From Metellina segmentata (Eukaryota > Arthropoda > Arachnida > Araneae > Tetragnathidae), in contig OX375874.1 of NCBI GenBank assembly GCA_947359465.1, positions 94,249,172-94,313,171 of the forward strand: 64,000 nt of DNA, given 5' to 3'. The position numbers and the translations under genes were made by a program. The notes beneath the pieces are model-generated. The model was not told where the DNA came from, ran no database searches, and saw only the letters and a program-made list of their open reading frames with translations. Positions 12,900 through 23,976 of the stretch are shown here, in pieces (the first letter of the stretch is position 1; every line of letters begins with the position of its first letter).

Positions 12900-13285
12900 T
12901 CTTTGAAGAAATCAACAGCTCAAGGGTAAAGACTCAAGAAGCAATAAGATGAGTTCGTGAAAGAAGTTAATTCAAATCCTTAGAAAATCGATTGAAATTC
13001 AAAATGAAATAACAGAAGTTTGCAGTTTCAACGCTAATAGCACAAAAACTTTGCATGAAATGAGAGCAAATACAATATCTTATTTTACTGTTCGAAAAAA
13101 CCATTGTTATTAAAAGCAACGTAACAATATGCAAAATAGTACTATTTGAACATTCAATGGTCTCTACGCGAGAAGGTATTGTTGATTTCCATTGTTTAGA
13201 GTTCTTATAATGGATTTCGGTAACTAATAATGAGACGGTGCCAACAGAGGAAAATTTTATAATTATAAATATATATACAGGGGTT
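12900..13285. promoter_or_regulatory. Upstream region of the RasGEF gene
   Basis: About 390 bases 5' of the RasGEF start codon, with no other gene. The 5' UTR and promoter are expected here, but I see no convincing core promoter motif. Confidence 0.3.
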
Positions 13286-13289
13286 TTAC

Positions 13290-14110
13290 AAAATAATGTG
13301 AAAAACCTGTAAAAAGAAAAAAATTTTATTAATAGGCCGTTGGTCCTCCTTTTGCATGAATTGCAGCTTGTATCCGACGTGGAATTGACAAATACAAGTC
13401 ACGTACAACATTCAGAGGGATACGTTCCCACACAAATTACAAAAAAGTCCCTAATTCAGAAAGTGTCCTTGAGGGGGGAATTGACTGCGCATCTTGTTTT
13501 CCAAAATATCCCACAAAGGTTCAGTGATATTAAGATCAGGGGACAGAGTGGCCCGGTGAGGTGCTCCATTTCATCGTCGTGTTCATAAAACCAGTCTCGA
13601 GCAATTCCACTGGTGTGAATGGGGGCATTATCATCTTAGAAGACGGGTTGTTTTACAGGAAACACAATTTACACCATTGGGTGAAGATGGTCGGCCAGAA
13701 GACTGACATAATCCTCTTCTGTCACACGGCCATTCAAAACAACAAGTGAGCCAAGACACGATGTGTGGTGGCGTTCTCCAAACGTAAACACGTCCATTTG
13801 TCGGGAATAATGTGAACGACGATTCGTCTGACCATATTACATTCTCCTGTTATTGTTGTGTCCTACTTTTATGATCGCGACACCATATTCGTCGCTTCAA
13901 GGCATTGCTTTATGTAATTAATGGTTTTGAAATAGCTGCGCTACTATGAATATTTGCCAGAGGCAGTTCACGCCGGATAGTATTTGATGAAACTGCTTCA
14001 TGTAGATGTGTTTCATCTCAGATGTTATATCGGATGCTGTTGTCTTGTGTTTTATTTAACACAATCCGCCTCAGAACCCATCTGTTTCTATCATTCAGAT
14101 TCGATTTTCA
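13290..14110 (-). pseudogene. Decayed Tc1-like transposase
   Basis: The minus strand encodes fragments of a Tc1 DD34E transposase in shifting frames. Read from right to left there is a VIWSDESSFTLF block (first catalytic Asp), a VWRTPPH block, FQDDNAPIHTS (second Asp), and a CPLILISLNLCGIFW block where the PDLNPIEHLWD signature has decayed. It has many stops and frameshifts. The left edge near 13278 reads ACAGGGGTTTTACAAAATAA, a possible inverted-repeat end. Confidence 0.8.
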
Positions 14111-14394
14111 ACTACTGTTGTGCTTTTTAGGTGAGGTTTTTCCCTGTTTCAAATATGCTTAGATTAGATAAGATATGATTAGATTTTTGTTTCACTACAG
14201 TGCTAAGAATGAAGAATCAGAGAGTTCATTTTTGTCATATTATGCTCTTATATTTGAAGAAAGCAAAAAATGCTAGTCAGACTGCTCGTAAAATTTGTAC
14301 TGTATAGTACTACATAGTGCTGATTCTGAGTCCACAAAACGGCTCATTACTTGAGATGAGAAGTGTATACTATACAATAATGTTACAAGGAAAA

Positions 14395-14965
14395 GATCAT
14401 GGGGTAAGTCAAATTAAACTCCACATGTAACAACGAGAGGGGACTGCATTCCAAAAAAGTAATGCTTTCTGTATGGTGGGACTACAAAGGAATAGTTTAT
14501 TATGAAATGTTGCCATAAAATCAGACAATAAATTCCGAAAAATACTGTTCTCAAATGGCAGTATTAAAACGGAAATCGAAGCAAAGTGGCTAGAACTGAC
14601 CGATCGTCGATGTGTTGTCTTCCAGTATGACAATACTCGGCCCCACATTTCGCTGAATGTCATACAAAAACTTATTGAGTATGTTTGGGATGATTTGTGT
14701 CACCCCATATATTCACCAAACCTTGCCCTCTCATATTTTTACCTCTTCAGGTCACTTCAAAAATTTTTAAACGGCCTGGAGTTCAATTCTTTGGAGACTG
14801 TCAAACAGCACCTCTTTAACTTCTTTACAAATAAACCTAAGGATTTTTAAGGAATTTTTCAACTGCCAGACAGATAGTAAAAAGTCATAGAACAAAATGG
14901 GGTAAATAAAATTTTCCTATGTTTTTGTACTGCTTTGTTGGTATTCATTTTAATAAACGCGCAGA
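14395..14965 (+). pseudogene. Decayed mariner transposase, C-terminal half
   Basis: The plus strand encodes, with frameshifts, a VWWDYKGIVYYEMLP block, a decayed VVFHHDNARPH block, PYIHQTLPSHIF (a relic of PPYSPDLAPSDY), and a SLQ-FLNG / LTSLQINLRIFKEFF / KS-NKMGK ending. This order is typical of cecropia/Mos-type mariners. The N-terminal half is missing or unrecognisable. Confidence 0.78.
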
Positions 14966-17090
14966 ACTTTCCGGATGACCCAATATAAAAATTGATGTGT
15001 GAATGTATGCATGTTCCAGCATAACTCTGGAACGCCTGGAGTAATATGAACCAAATTTGGAACACATATGACTTACTATCAGAGAAAAAGTAATGTGGGG
15101 GGTATGACACCACTAGTGGTGGAGTTTGAAGTGGGTGACATGTAAACATAATCAAAAACAACCGATATTAGTATCGAATCCATAGTTTTCGTGGTCGTTT
15201 AGATGAATAGTGACACTCCCGATACCGTATAAGTCCATATTCAGCTCCTTTCAGCATGGGAGGTGAGAAGGGGTAAAAATTACATTGTCCAAAATGACCG
15301 AGATTAGTGTCGAATCCATAGTTTTCGTGGTCGCTATGGTGATAGGTGACAGTCCCATGATAACATTTTATAGTCGAATATACTCTGTTATATACTATAG
15401 TTTTATACTCTGTGAACCTTCTGGAAATTCATCATTTGTAAATATCTCCTACTTTATTACAATTGAATGAAATTCAAAATGATCTACCGCATTTTGGATA
15501 AATATTTAAATAGAAATATAAGTGTTTGGTTCTATAATGCAAGACATTGGTATCCCAGGGAACGAAACGGTTGACGATTTACCAGTTGACAAGACCTGCG
15601 TGAGGAAATATAAATTATATAACCTTCGTTCATGCACCAAGTCTTTCTTTCAGTGCACCGAGTATTAAAAAAAGAGTCAGTCTCTAAACATCTCATCCTA
15701 CAATGAATGTCAGTAGCCAAGAAATCTTTTACCACTCTACAATAGCTGGAAAATTATTTTTGCACGAACTTCATGTGTTGGTGTTGAACTTATCTAGCAC
15801 AATGGGATAAGTACCAACCAACCAAAATGCACAACTATACGAATTTCTATAAATTTGAATATTCAACACTTGGGTAGACATGCTTTCAATATCAACTCTT
15901 TAAAAACTCAAACTCTCTCGTTCAATCGTTATTAACATTTAAAATTCGAAATCATACCTTGCTTGAATGAATTTAATTGATCAAAATTTTAATATACATA
16001 TGTATGAAGTAGATAAACTGTCTGAAACAGCAAAACTCCGACCTCTGAGCTCTGGGGAAAGAGATTTGAACAGCTTGTTCTGTCCGAAATTTCTAGTTCA
16101 TCCCACTATTTTCAGCTCTCAGTCTTATCTCCATTGTGGAAATTAAATTCAATATAGAACATTTCACAGGAGAGGTCAATTTTTAATCAGACTTTAATCA
16201 ATACAAGACGTTAAAAGCTTTCACGAGCACAGCTATCGGAAGAGAATATTAGCAGGTGTAACAGATAAACCTCGAAAAACTGTTTGACGACGCAACAAAA
16301 CTGCTGAGAGAAGAGAGTTGAGTGTTAGTTTGCTTGAAGCATCAAAAACTTTCGGGTAAAGATGGGTTGTAAAGCTTTCTTATAAAACAGAATATGATCC
16401 ATTCAAAACAGTCTGGGAGTAGTTTCGTTCTCTAAACTAACAAAAATCAATACAAATATTTCTAAGAGCAAGATATTTCAAAATAAGAAACCTCTTATAA
16501 AAAAATATTAAAATACGAGCTTACGTTAGCTCTATATATTCCGTAAAAATGGTTTGCATTCGGAAAACAACTCTAAAACTACATTTTCAATTTCATTTTT
16601 GGAACACTTCTTTTCTAGCGATTCTTATCTGCTTTAAATGTTCAAGAAAAAAGCTTCGGGTGAATTGAAATTATTACTTGCCCGATTAAGTAAAGTTTCG
16701 TCTTTTTTGGTGGAATCGAAAAACCTCACATGAGAAAGTGTTAAATAACATATACATATCGTAAGTAACTGGAAACAATCAGCGAAATTGAAGTTTAGCG
16801 TTGGAAATTTAAAAATCTAATTTGATATTTATTGGAATTCTGAGCATTTTGTTTTTAAATTTTGATTTTGGTGTTTTTACTCAACAGTTTCATGTATGAA
16901 CTAGAAACATTGAATTTCAAGAGTTCAGATCAATCTATATAACTAATACTTATAATGCAATCAATGCTAAGAGCATCTTTATTTGCTTTATTTAACCTGC
17001 TTTGTTTTGTACCTTTGACAACTTTTAATTGGGAACTCAAGCATTTGAAATTTAATTTAGTGTTCTATTTCATACTAATGGAATGATTTT
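14966..17090. other. Repeat-derived intergenic DNA, no gene
   Basis: 15005-15145 carries ATGTTCCAGCATAACTCTGG, the pattern of an interspersed repeat end. 15161-15222 and 15297-15358 are direct repeats sharing TCGAATCCATAGTTTTCGTGG. Nothing was recognised from 15360 to 17090. Confidence 0.4.
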
Positions 17091-17095
17091 TGTTC

Positions 17096-17398
17096 CAGAT
17101 AATGGTAAGACCAACTTCAACAGTGTGGAGTTATTACACATCAGAGTTTTTCCATGGCAATAAAAAGACTGCTAAATTCAGGTATTGCAACAAGAAGTAT
17201 CTGGTACCAAATGCTACTAAGATGGCAAAGTATTTAAAAAAAGGCGTTAAAAAACCCCAAATAATGTCTTTCCCTATATATTCTTTGGCAAATGCCGATG
17301 AACCTTCAGTTATTGTGGGATGCCAAGAGGTGATAACGGACTTTGAAACTATGTATATGGATCCAGGACTATCAGAATCTACAAGTAGATCCTCTTAA
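17096..17398 (+). pseudogene. hAT-type BED zinc-finger fragment
   Basis: After an acceptor-like TTGTTCCAG, an open frame reads MVRPTSTVWSYYTSEFF, then KFRYCNKKYLVPNATKM, then AKYLKKG. This matches the BED finger that starts many hAT transposases. However, the first Cys of the C-x-x-C pair is Phe, and the His and Cys of the closing H-x3-C are Tyr and Gly. Zinc binding is therefore predicted to be lost. The frame stops after 102 residues and no catalytic domain follows. Confidence 0.6.
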
Positions 17399-17779
17399 TA
17401 TTGCGTTGTTTTTTTCAGCTATTAATCCCTCATTAAAAGCTTACAAGTGCCGGTGCCAAATTGAATCATCAGTAAAGTAGAGAGTAAATTGTAACTGCTT
17501 TATATAAAGATAATATGAAATGTTTACAAAAGTATTGTTTTTGATGCAAACATTCATCTTATTTTTTGCTGCTAGGTCTCGGAACAAAACCATCACATCA
17601 ACATTCATCTGGATTTGAATATAAATGCTGATGTTGTTTATACAATAAAAATAAAGCGATATTTTCCACCAAAAAAGAAAATTTAAATTTTATTGAAACA
17701 ATTTTCCAGGTTGTAGTTTTATATATATGGGATTTTCTCTTTATAGTTTAACTTAGCATCAAACCAAAAGAAGCCACAA

Positions 17780-17915
17780 AATGTGAAAAAATGGTTGGTT
17801 TAGTTTATTCCCAATGTTCCCCAAAGTTCCGGGTTTATTCCCCAAAATTCCCGTGTTTATTCCCCTCTTCCAAAATTCCCGGGTTTTTTGCATCACTAGT
17901 TCCAACACACAAACG
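17780..17915. repeat. Repeated TTCCC/GGGTTT motif block, probable hAT end
   Basis: Four imperfect copies of TTCCCAAAGTTCCGGGTTTA-like sequence end in GGGTTTTTTGCATCACTAG. This resembles subterminal repeats of hAT elements and may be the 3' end of the element whose BED fragment is at 17096. Confidence 0.4.
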
Positions 17916-17922
17916 CAAGATA

Positions 17923-19169
17923 CACTACCCTACAATAATGACCGGACGTCAGAAGATTTGTATAAAATCCGACTGCATGTCGAATTTTATGCAAATCCAG
18001 TGCTCGCACGTGACCTGTTAATGTTAAATACGACATGCGAAGTGCTAACGTCGTTAGTTCTGTGTGAAATTGTGACAATATGTCGAAACTAAAGGAACTC
18101 AGTGACTTTCAAGGAGGGGTTATAGTTTGTTGTCACATTAGTGGCAAGTCTATTCGCGCAATTGCGGTAGAATTATCACAGCCTTGGTCAACTGTTGGTG
18201 ATGTCGTGAAGAAGTGAAGGACTACGGGAGTTGGGACACGAACTACACACGTCGTCCTCGTAAAACTGACAGAACAGGATAGGCCTGTCCTGAAGCGTGA
18301 GGTTCGTAAAAACCGCAAGAAACCGCTCCGAATCATCAAGAGTGAGTTTCAACAGGCAGCAGGGGCTGCGGTGTACCCCAATACTTTGAGGAAAAAATTG
18401 CACGCCCTCAATATCCACGGATGTGTTGCCTCACACAAACCAAACATCACCTCATCCAACAAAGCCGGCAGACTCGCTTGGTGTTTGCAACGTCGGAACT
18501 GGACTATGGACCACTTGAAAACTGTTTTATGGAGCGACGAGTCACGCTACACTCTCTTCCAGTTGGATGAGTGCGCTTGGATTTGGCGAATGCCAGACGA
18601 ACGTCTGTTACCCGAGTGCATCGTTCCATCTGTCAAGCTTGGTGGTGATGGTGTACTTGTTTTGTTTTTTTCGTGCTATGGCCTGGGATCTTTGTATGTT
18701 GTTCCTGGTAAATTGAACCCTGACACCTCCATGAACATTTTGGACAATCAAGTTCTTCTTACGCTCTGGAAATTTTATGGAAATGACAAACTTTACTTTC
18801 AGGTCGACAACGCTCCATGTCAGGTTGCAGCCTCTGTCAAGTAGTGGTTTCAAGATATGGTTGTAAAACGTCCTCCCTGGCCTGCTCAGAACCCCGACCT
18901 AAACCGCATAGAATATTTGTGGGACGCGTTAGAGCGACGCTTACGGACCATGGAACCATGTCCGAAATCTACAGCTGAGCTGGCGGCATTCTTGCAGTAG
19001 GAATGGACACAAATATCCATAGCTGTGTATCAAAACCTTGTTGAAAGTATGCCCAGAAGGGTTGTTAGTGTAAATTGCACCATGTGGGGGACCATCCCCC
19101 TTTTAAAGCATGTATTATTTCCCTTATACCATCACATCTTGTTGTCCGGTCCATTAATGCAGGGTAGTG
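17923..19169 (+). mobile_element. Near-complete Tc1-like transposon
   Basis: Inverted repeats CACTACCCTACAATAATGAC (left) and the complement ending CAGGGTAGTG (right, with 1-2 differences) bound a 1247-bp element. TA target duplications are at 17921-17922 and 19170-19171. It carries one transposase frame. It sits just beyond the RNase H end of the chimeric gypsy fragment. Confidence 0.9.
18080..19100 (+). pseudogene. Tc1 transposase with three nonsense codons and no frameshift
   Basis: One frame runs from ATG 18080 to the right end. It has an N-terminal helix-turn-helix (SGKSIRAIAVELSQPWSTV), then WSDESRYTLF, VDNAPCQ and PDLNRIEYLWD. The second Asp and the Glu are 34 residues apart (DD34E). 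Only nonsense codons break the frame: TGA at 18215, TAG at 18842 and TAG at 18998. Each is explained by a single C-to-T change from CGA or CAG, so the copy is young. Confidence 0.9.
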
Positions 19170-19212
19170 TATGAAAGAATATCTATTGTATATTACACCA
19201 TCAGAAATCTTA

Positions 19213-19475
19213 CTAATTTTCCTCATACATTCGGGATAAAGTATCAGCAATAGTGTTAGATTTATCCTGGTTTGTGAGCAATTGACATCTGGAAACGAGA
19301 GAGAGAGCCAGAGACCACCTCTGTAATCGGGCATTCTTCGGAATTCCCTCAGTCGAAAATTTCAAAGGGTTATGGTCAGTATACAAGAACACAGGAGTTC
19401 CATAAGTCCAAACTTCGAATATTCCAAGAGCCCATACTACGGCATATATGCCAATTTCTCTCTCTCTAGTGCCAA
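19213..19475 (-). pseudogene. gypsy RNase H fragment
   Basis: The minus frame EREIGIYAVVWALGIFEVW, then TDHNPLKF, RLQRWSLAL and KSNTIADTLSRMYEEN is the C-terminal half of a Ty3/gypsy RNase H. It is fused in frame to the end of the kinase segment. The TDHNPL catalytic region is kept. Integrase should follow, but 44 bases later the Tc1 at 17923-19169 begins. Confidence 0.85.
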
Positions 19476-22396
19476 TTTTGTTTGAGCAACTGTCAGTTTT
19501 TGACTTTTTCACTGTATTCAGTTGCGTGTAGTCTCGGGAGGCAAGCACATTGACGTTTTCGTCGTGGACGAGGCTGTCGTCGACCAATGTCTTATATTTT
19601 GGTTTGTCGACAGAGGAGGTCAGTTTGGCCTCTGAACTTAAGGAGCCCACGGATGAATCCCAAGAGATGTTGTCATTGTCTGTGACCTGTCTCGATGCTG
19701 AGATACTGGTCATTGCTTCTACAGGGAGCATCCTCGCTGTAATCTTACGCCGGTTACACACACGGCGGATTTTTACGAACGGCGGAATTTTTCGAAATAA
19801 ACACGTTTATTCGATAGAATATCTATCGCAAATGGCGCGAAATGAGTACTTGCGTCATTTCACGGTTATGTGTGCATAGTTGGGCTTCGGTGCCGCAGCG
19901 GCGCCGCACGTTGAAAAATTGGCTGTGTGCACCGGGCATTAGGTTTCGCAGCTACCGGAGGAAGTTTCTTCTAAATGACCAAAGCTGGTGCAACTGTACT
20001 GAAACAAACTGCGCCGAAAAGGTCCTGGTTTAACTTGCGACGAATGATGCCACTGCTGGATGGATGAGGAATCGGAGCGAGAGAACACGACAGGGGTAGA
20101 AGCTGCTACCCGTTTCTGGTATGTAATGACTACATTACTGACTTGAGCGGGTCCGGGCATTGGTTGGGAAGCTTCAGTGGCTGAAAACACAAATCTGCTA
20201 TTTCAGTGAAGGGAGCTGATCCAAACAAGTCTGTGGGATGATCGGTGACGTCGAGTCGACGTCACGAGTGTAGTACAGAAACTTTTATTACAAGGAGTAT
20301 ACTTCAAGCATGGTAAACTTTTCAAAAGCAGTTTCAATGTTTGAAACGATATCCGCTAAAAAGATTCCGTGAGCGCTTCCGAAACTCTCCGAACTACGAG
20401 GCACGTCCGCTCCTTCGACAAGAACGTCTATCTTCTTTTTCAGCGAAATTTTGAAGCTATCCTTCTGCACCTTGAAAGAGTTCTTGAAAGGCACCTGTGC
20501 AAAAACATCGCCTTCCTTAATCTCTTCGCACAGCAGAGGGGCTTTTCCTAGATTCGAATAGCCACTCAAGCGTTTGAAGGGAGCGGCACCAAACGCGTCA
20601 AGACTTCGGGGATTTTCAATGGGTGAAGCGGGAGGCGTGATAGATGCCATGGGAGATACAATAGACGACGAATTTCTATCCTTTTTGCTGCCTGTCAGGA
20701 TAGTTTCATTCTGATTCTGGTCTGATTTCTCATCGAGTAACGGTCGAACACCCTCGGTGTTGCCAAGAAAGACATCTGGAATACTATGTTCAATGACGGG
20801 AGATTTCTTACTCTTTTCAGTTCTAAACTCAGCAGCACTCGAACTCTTGTCAATAGGAATACTGTCTTTAACACCCTGGCCTCATTATCAGAAGCTGACT
20901 AGCCCTCTTCTACGATGAAGTCGACTCTTTCTCGTAGATCGTTAGCTGAACCTATCGAATCGCTATCCTCCTATACTGCGGGAAACTCCAAAGTACTAGC
21001 AGTACAATTCACACCCGGGGATTAGCGTAAGGAACTTTCTACGCAGAGCTATTTACATCGACAATCTCTAAAGGAGATTTCATTTCAAAATCAATGTTCA
21101 AATGCTTCACATATTTAGAGCTATCTTCAGCGGGTGTTCTGGTAAACGAAGCTGTGAACAAATCTTTCTCAGAACGGCTACTGTGCAAACTTTGACTGCC
21201 TTCATGAGAAGCACTGGAATTCTCACTACTATGTCTGTGCCTCACTTGCAGCTCTATATTGCTTTCTTCTGAGTATAAAGGTGCATAGCTTGTAATATCA
21301 TGATCCAGTAGATCAGAAGATGCTAAGGGCAGTTGATTGGGTCGTGAAGGGCAGACTCATATATTCATTTTAGGAGGACCACCTAAGTTAAATGGAGCAG
21401 CACCAAATAGATCAGGTTCTGTCAACTCCGATGTACTCATGACTAGACTTTCGCGGCTTTTTACATTAGATATACTACTCTGAGAGCCACGTCGGATTTT
21501 ATCGAATTCCTGTCCAAAAATTTTGGTACTCAGTCAAGTTAGAAACAGCCGTTGTGCTAACAAAGGGGTTCCATTCAGATAAATCACTTAGATGCTTTTG
21601 CTTAGAGGTTGCTATTGATGGTTCATCAGTGGCTACAACAATATGATTCTAGGATGTTTCATATGGAGATAGGGTATAATTTCTCTTTTGCAACATTTTT
21701 ATCGAAGGCAGATGTATCACACGCATTTCTCCTGTGGTGGCTGTGTTGACTCGCATGGGAGACAGAGGTGGAGTCACCGAGATTATGTTGTGAGGCGAAA
21801 TCTCTGGGACGAGCGCCACGACCAGGTAGCTCCGGTACTCGTCAGAAGCAGGTGGCTGGATAATGCAGACCATATGCTGAGGTGTTGGCATGACAACTGA
21901 TTCTAGAGTGGGCAAATCTGTGGCAGAGGACTTACGATGAGTGACTAGCTGAGAGGCATCTGGTAACGACATCACTGCCGCTGCATGAGCTGTAGTAGGC
22001 TTTTTGCAGTTGTAGGTGTGGCTTGGGGTAGGAGGGTCAAACTTCCAACACTGGGAGGAGCTTGGGAACCCTTAGGTCGTTGACGAGTAGCCACTGAATT
22101 TCCTTCTCTACAGGAGTAGAGGCAGGCTTTTGCTGTTTGGCAGTTTATTTCTTAGCTTGAGTTCCAGTTTGAGGAGATGGTAATTTTTCAAGTTCTGGAA
22201 TGGGTGAGTTTTTTAAATTTGGTACAGGACTTTCTTTACCGGCTGCTTTGAAAGTAACAAAAGAAACTCGATATATATCTGATCTTTTCTAAGGTACTAC
22301 TTCTAGCATATACCTGATTAAGGAATGAATACTTTTAGAATAACTGGAGTTAGTTGGAATGTTAAAATTTCCACCTTATAGCTAAAGCACTTTCAC
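19475..22396 (-). pseudogene. Captured AAK1/BMP2K-like (Numb-associated kinase) segment, intronless
   Basis: Begins in the kinase C-lobe: GESALAI-like, NFNIPTNSSYSKSIHSLIRY, MLE, then SDIYRVSFVTFK. The conserved post-kinase linker SPVPNLKNSPIPE follows at about 22199-22250, then an RQRPKGSQ block. Downstream are VTPPLSP, SEWNPF, a FDKIRRGSQSS block, and DLFGAAPF / DAFGAAPF / DVFAQVPF motifs typical of AAK1/BMP2K tails. These kinases phosphorylate the AP2 mu subunit in endocytosis. Several frameshifts and stops occur, but no introns over nearly 3 kb, which points to an mRNA origin. A 191-bp MITE interrupts it at 19748. The source gene is not in this window. Confidence 0.82.
19748..19938. mobile_element. 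PIF/Harbinger-like MITE, 191 bp
   Basis: Ends CGCCGGTTACACACA and (complement of right end) TGCCCGGTGCACACA form inverted repeats. TTA is duplicated at 19745-19747 and 19939-19941. A 3-bp TTA/TWA duplication is the PIF/Harbinger habit. It is inserted in the captured kinase segment, so it is younger than the chimera. Confidence 0.65.
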
Positions 22397-23180
22397 GTAG
22401 TAGATACTATATAAAACTGTCTAATGTTATCAAAGGTCTCCTCACGTTTCAGTCTCAATATAACAGGATCTGGTATTTGTTCTGAAAAGCGCATCACTTC
22501 TTCAGAATATATGTAGCAGAAAATAACAGCATTTCACATTTTTTGCACAGTTGCTTGTGTATGCGTATTGATTGGTATTCATATCCTTGAGTGGATACCA
22601 TCACATCTGCTTCATCCAAGACAAACACTTCAATTTTCTTTAGGTCAAAGAACTTATGACTTATCAAAAACTTTACCTGGAGTTCCAACCAAAAATTTTC
22701 TTTAATTTCGTGACCTTTCTCAAGATGCTCGCCTAGAATTGCAAACCGAATACAGATATTAGGGCAAAATTATGCCATCTTTTGAGTCACATTTCTTGTT
22801 TGTATTGCAAGTTCATACGTAGTGAAAGAGCAAGCATATGAGGGCATTTTAAATTTGGGTTAACTCGTGACAGCGAAACCAATTCAAATGCTGCAGTCTT
22901 GCCTGTTCCTCTTTGAGACTGGACAACTATGTTTATTGGAGGATGGGTAATCAAAAGCGGTATGACAGTTTCTTGAATTTTTGAGGCTGGTTGAACCCTA
23001 TTGTATAGACCCCTTTCAGCAACTCGGGGCGAAAATTGAGCTCTTCAAATGATCTAGCCGAATGCAATGGAGAGTTTGGGTTGTTTCGTATTGTTTCAAT
23101 TCCACTTGCTACCTGAACCAACTGAGTTCGGAAAATTTTTTGTAGTGGGGACAATTCGGCTGCATTTACTTCTTCAGAGT
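22397..23180 (-). pseudogene. Captured DDX19 fragment
   Basis: Corresponds to 35172-35973 of the intact DDX19 gene (residues about 56-321: N-terminal extension, Q motif, Walker A region, DEAD box, SAT motif). At 22575-22658 only two bases differ over 84. Elsewhere identity is about 90%. Small indels (for example the shortened stretch at about 22660-22670), stops and loss of exact motifs make it non-functional. Parent exon 1 covers the whole region, so the fragment alone cannot show whether it came from RNA or DNA. Confidence 0.9.
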
Positions 23181-23946
23181 TCCGTTTGGTCTTGAGACTA
23201 AAACCACAGGAGCTGCTGCTGCATAGGGTGATTCGCATTCTTCAAAAAAATCTTTTTCGAGTAAATCATCGTAGTTCTTTTCTTAACATTTCCTTTTTCC
23301 TAGTAATAATCGATATGGTGGAACTCCTAATGGTGGATGATTATTTGTGTTGATGTGGTGTTTGATGAAAGGTAGTGTCGTACTCTTCCAGTAAAGAATT
23401 GAGCTCGTCTCTGGTCTACTAGCAAGTGTTGACCTTCTTCTTGGCGTAGCAAACAAGAGTTCATGTAGATAATTTTCACATCCATCGAAGCTGTTGCACC
23501 TGCTTCTTTCACAAAACAGAAATTCTTAACTGGATCGTCATTGAAACGCCAGGAATTTTCTTTTAAATTCAAGACGATTCCTGCATTTTGGAGGCTTCTA
23601 GCAGAGTCCTGTTTCCTATAGCTGTGGGTAATGCCATTAACGTAGTTTGAAATTTTCGACCTTCGAGTTCGATGGTCACACAGGTCGTTCTGGCTTTCAC
23701 TTGTTTTCAGACCATCCATAAGGGATATGGTGAGATGGGTTTTCTGGAAAGTTACTCCATTTCCTTGTAATATCCGATACATAATCTCTTCTGCAATGGA
23801 ATGGCTCGCTCCACTGTCTGCAACTGCTGTATCCGATATATCATTGACCGATACCCGAGAACAGCAAATTATTTCGGAGACAATAAAAAGGAATGCAGCT
23901 GGACACTATTCAAGTTGACAAACTTTAGCTCCAGATGTGCAGATTG
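23181..23946 (-). pseudogene. gypsy protease and N-terminal reverse transcriptase
   Basis: The protease reads TAVADSGASHSIAEE, then a GNGVTFQKTHLTISL block and FLQNAGIVLNLKEN (with one shift), which is a retropepsin fold with DSG active site. The linker and RT start follow: FIKHHINTNNHPPLGVPPYR, one stop, then DDLLEKDFFEECESPYA and PVVLVSRPNGTL. This matches the start of the gypsy RT palm. The next RT residues are replaced by DDX19. Upstream of the protease is CTICTSGAKVCQLE, possibly the end of gag/pol spacer sequence. Confidence 0.82.
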
Positions 23947-23976
23947 TACATTGGGACTTGATGAGTAAAGGTGAAC

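Larger units (their letters stand above)
19213..23946 (-). mobile_element. Chimeric Ty3/gypsy fragment carrying two captured host-gene segments
   Basis: Minus-strand order: protease (DSG at 23810-23818), start of reverse transcriptase (to 23181), a DDX19 fragment (23180-22397), an AAK1/BMP2K-like kinase fragment (22396 to about 19475), then gypsy RNase H (about 19475-19213). The joins are direct. At the first join the gypsy PNGT-L codons run into DDX19 codons, with ACT shared by both partners. At the last join the two sides meet in a GAGAGAGA run. Central RT, integrase and LTRs are absent. Frame-disrupting mutations occur throughout, so it is dead. Alternative: separate insertions that happened to align. 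The continuous strand and codon-level joins make template switching more likely. Confidence 0.75.

Noticed and set aside
22397..23180. Second functional DDX19 gene
   Set aside because: Stops and indels break the frame and the helicase C-terminal lobe is absent.
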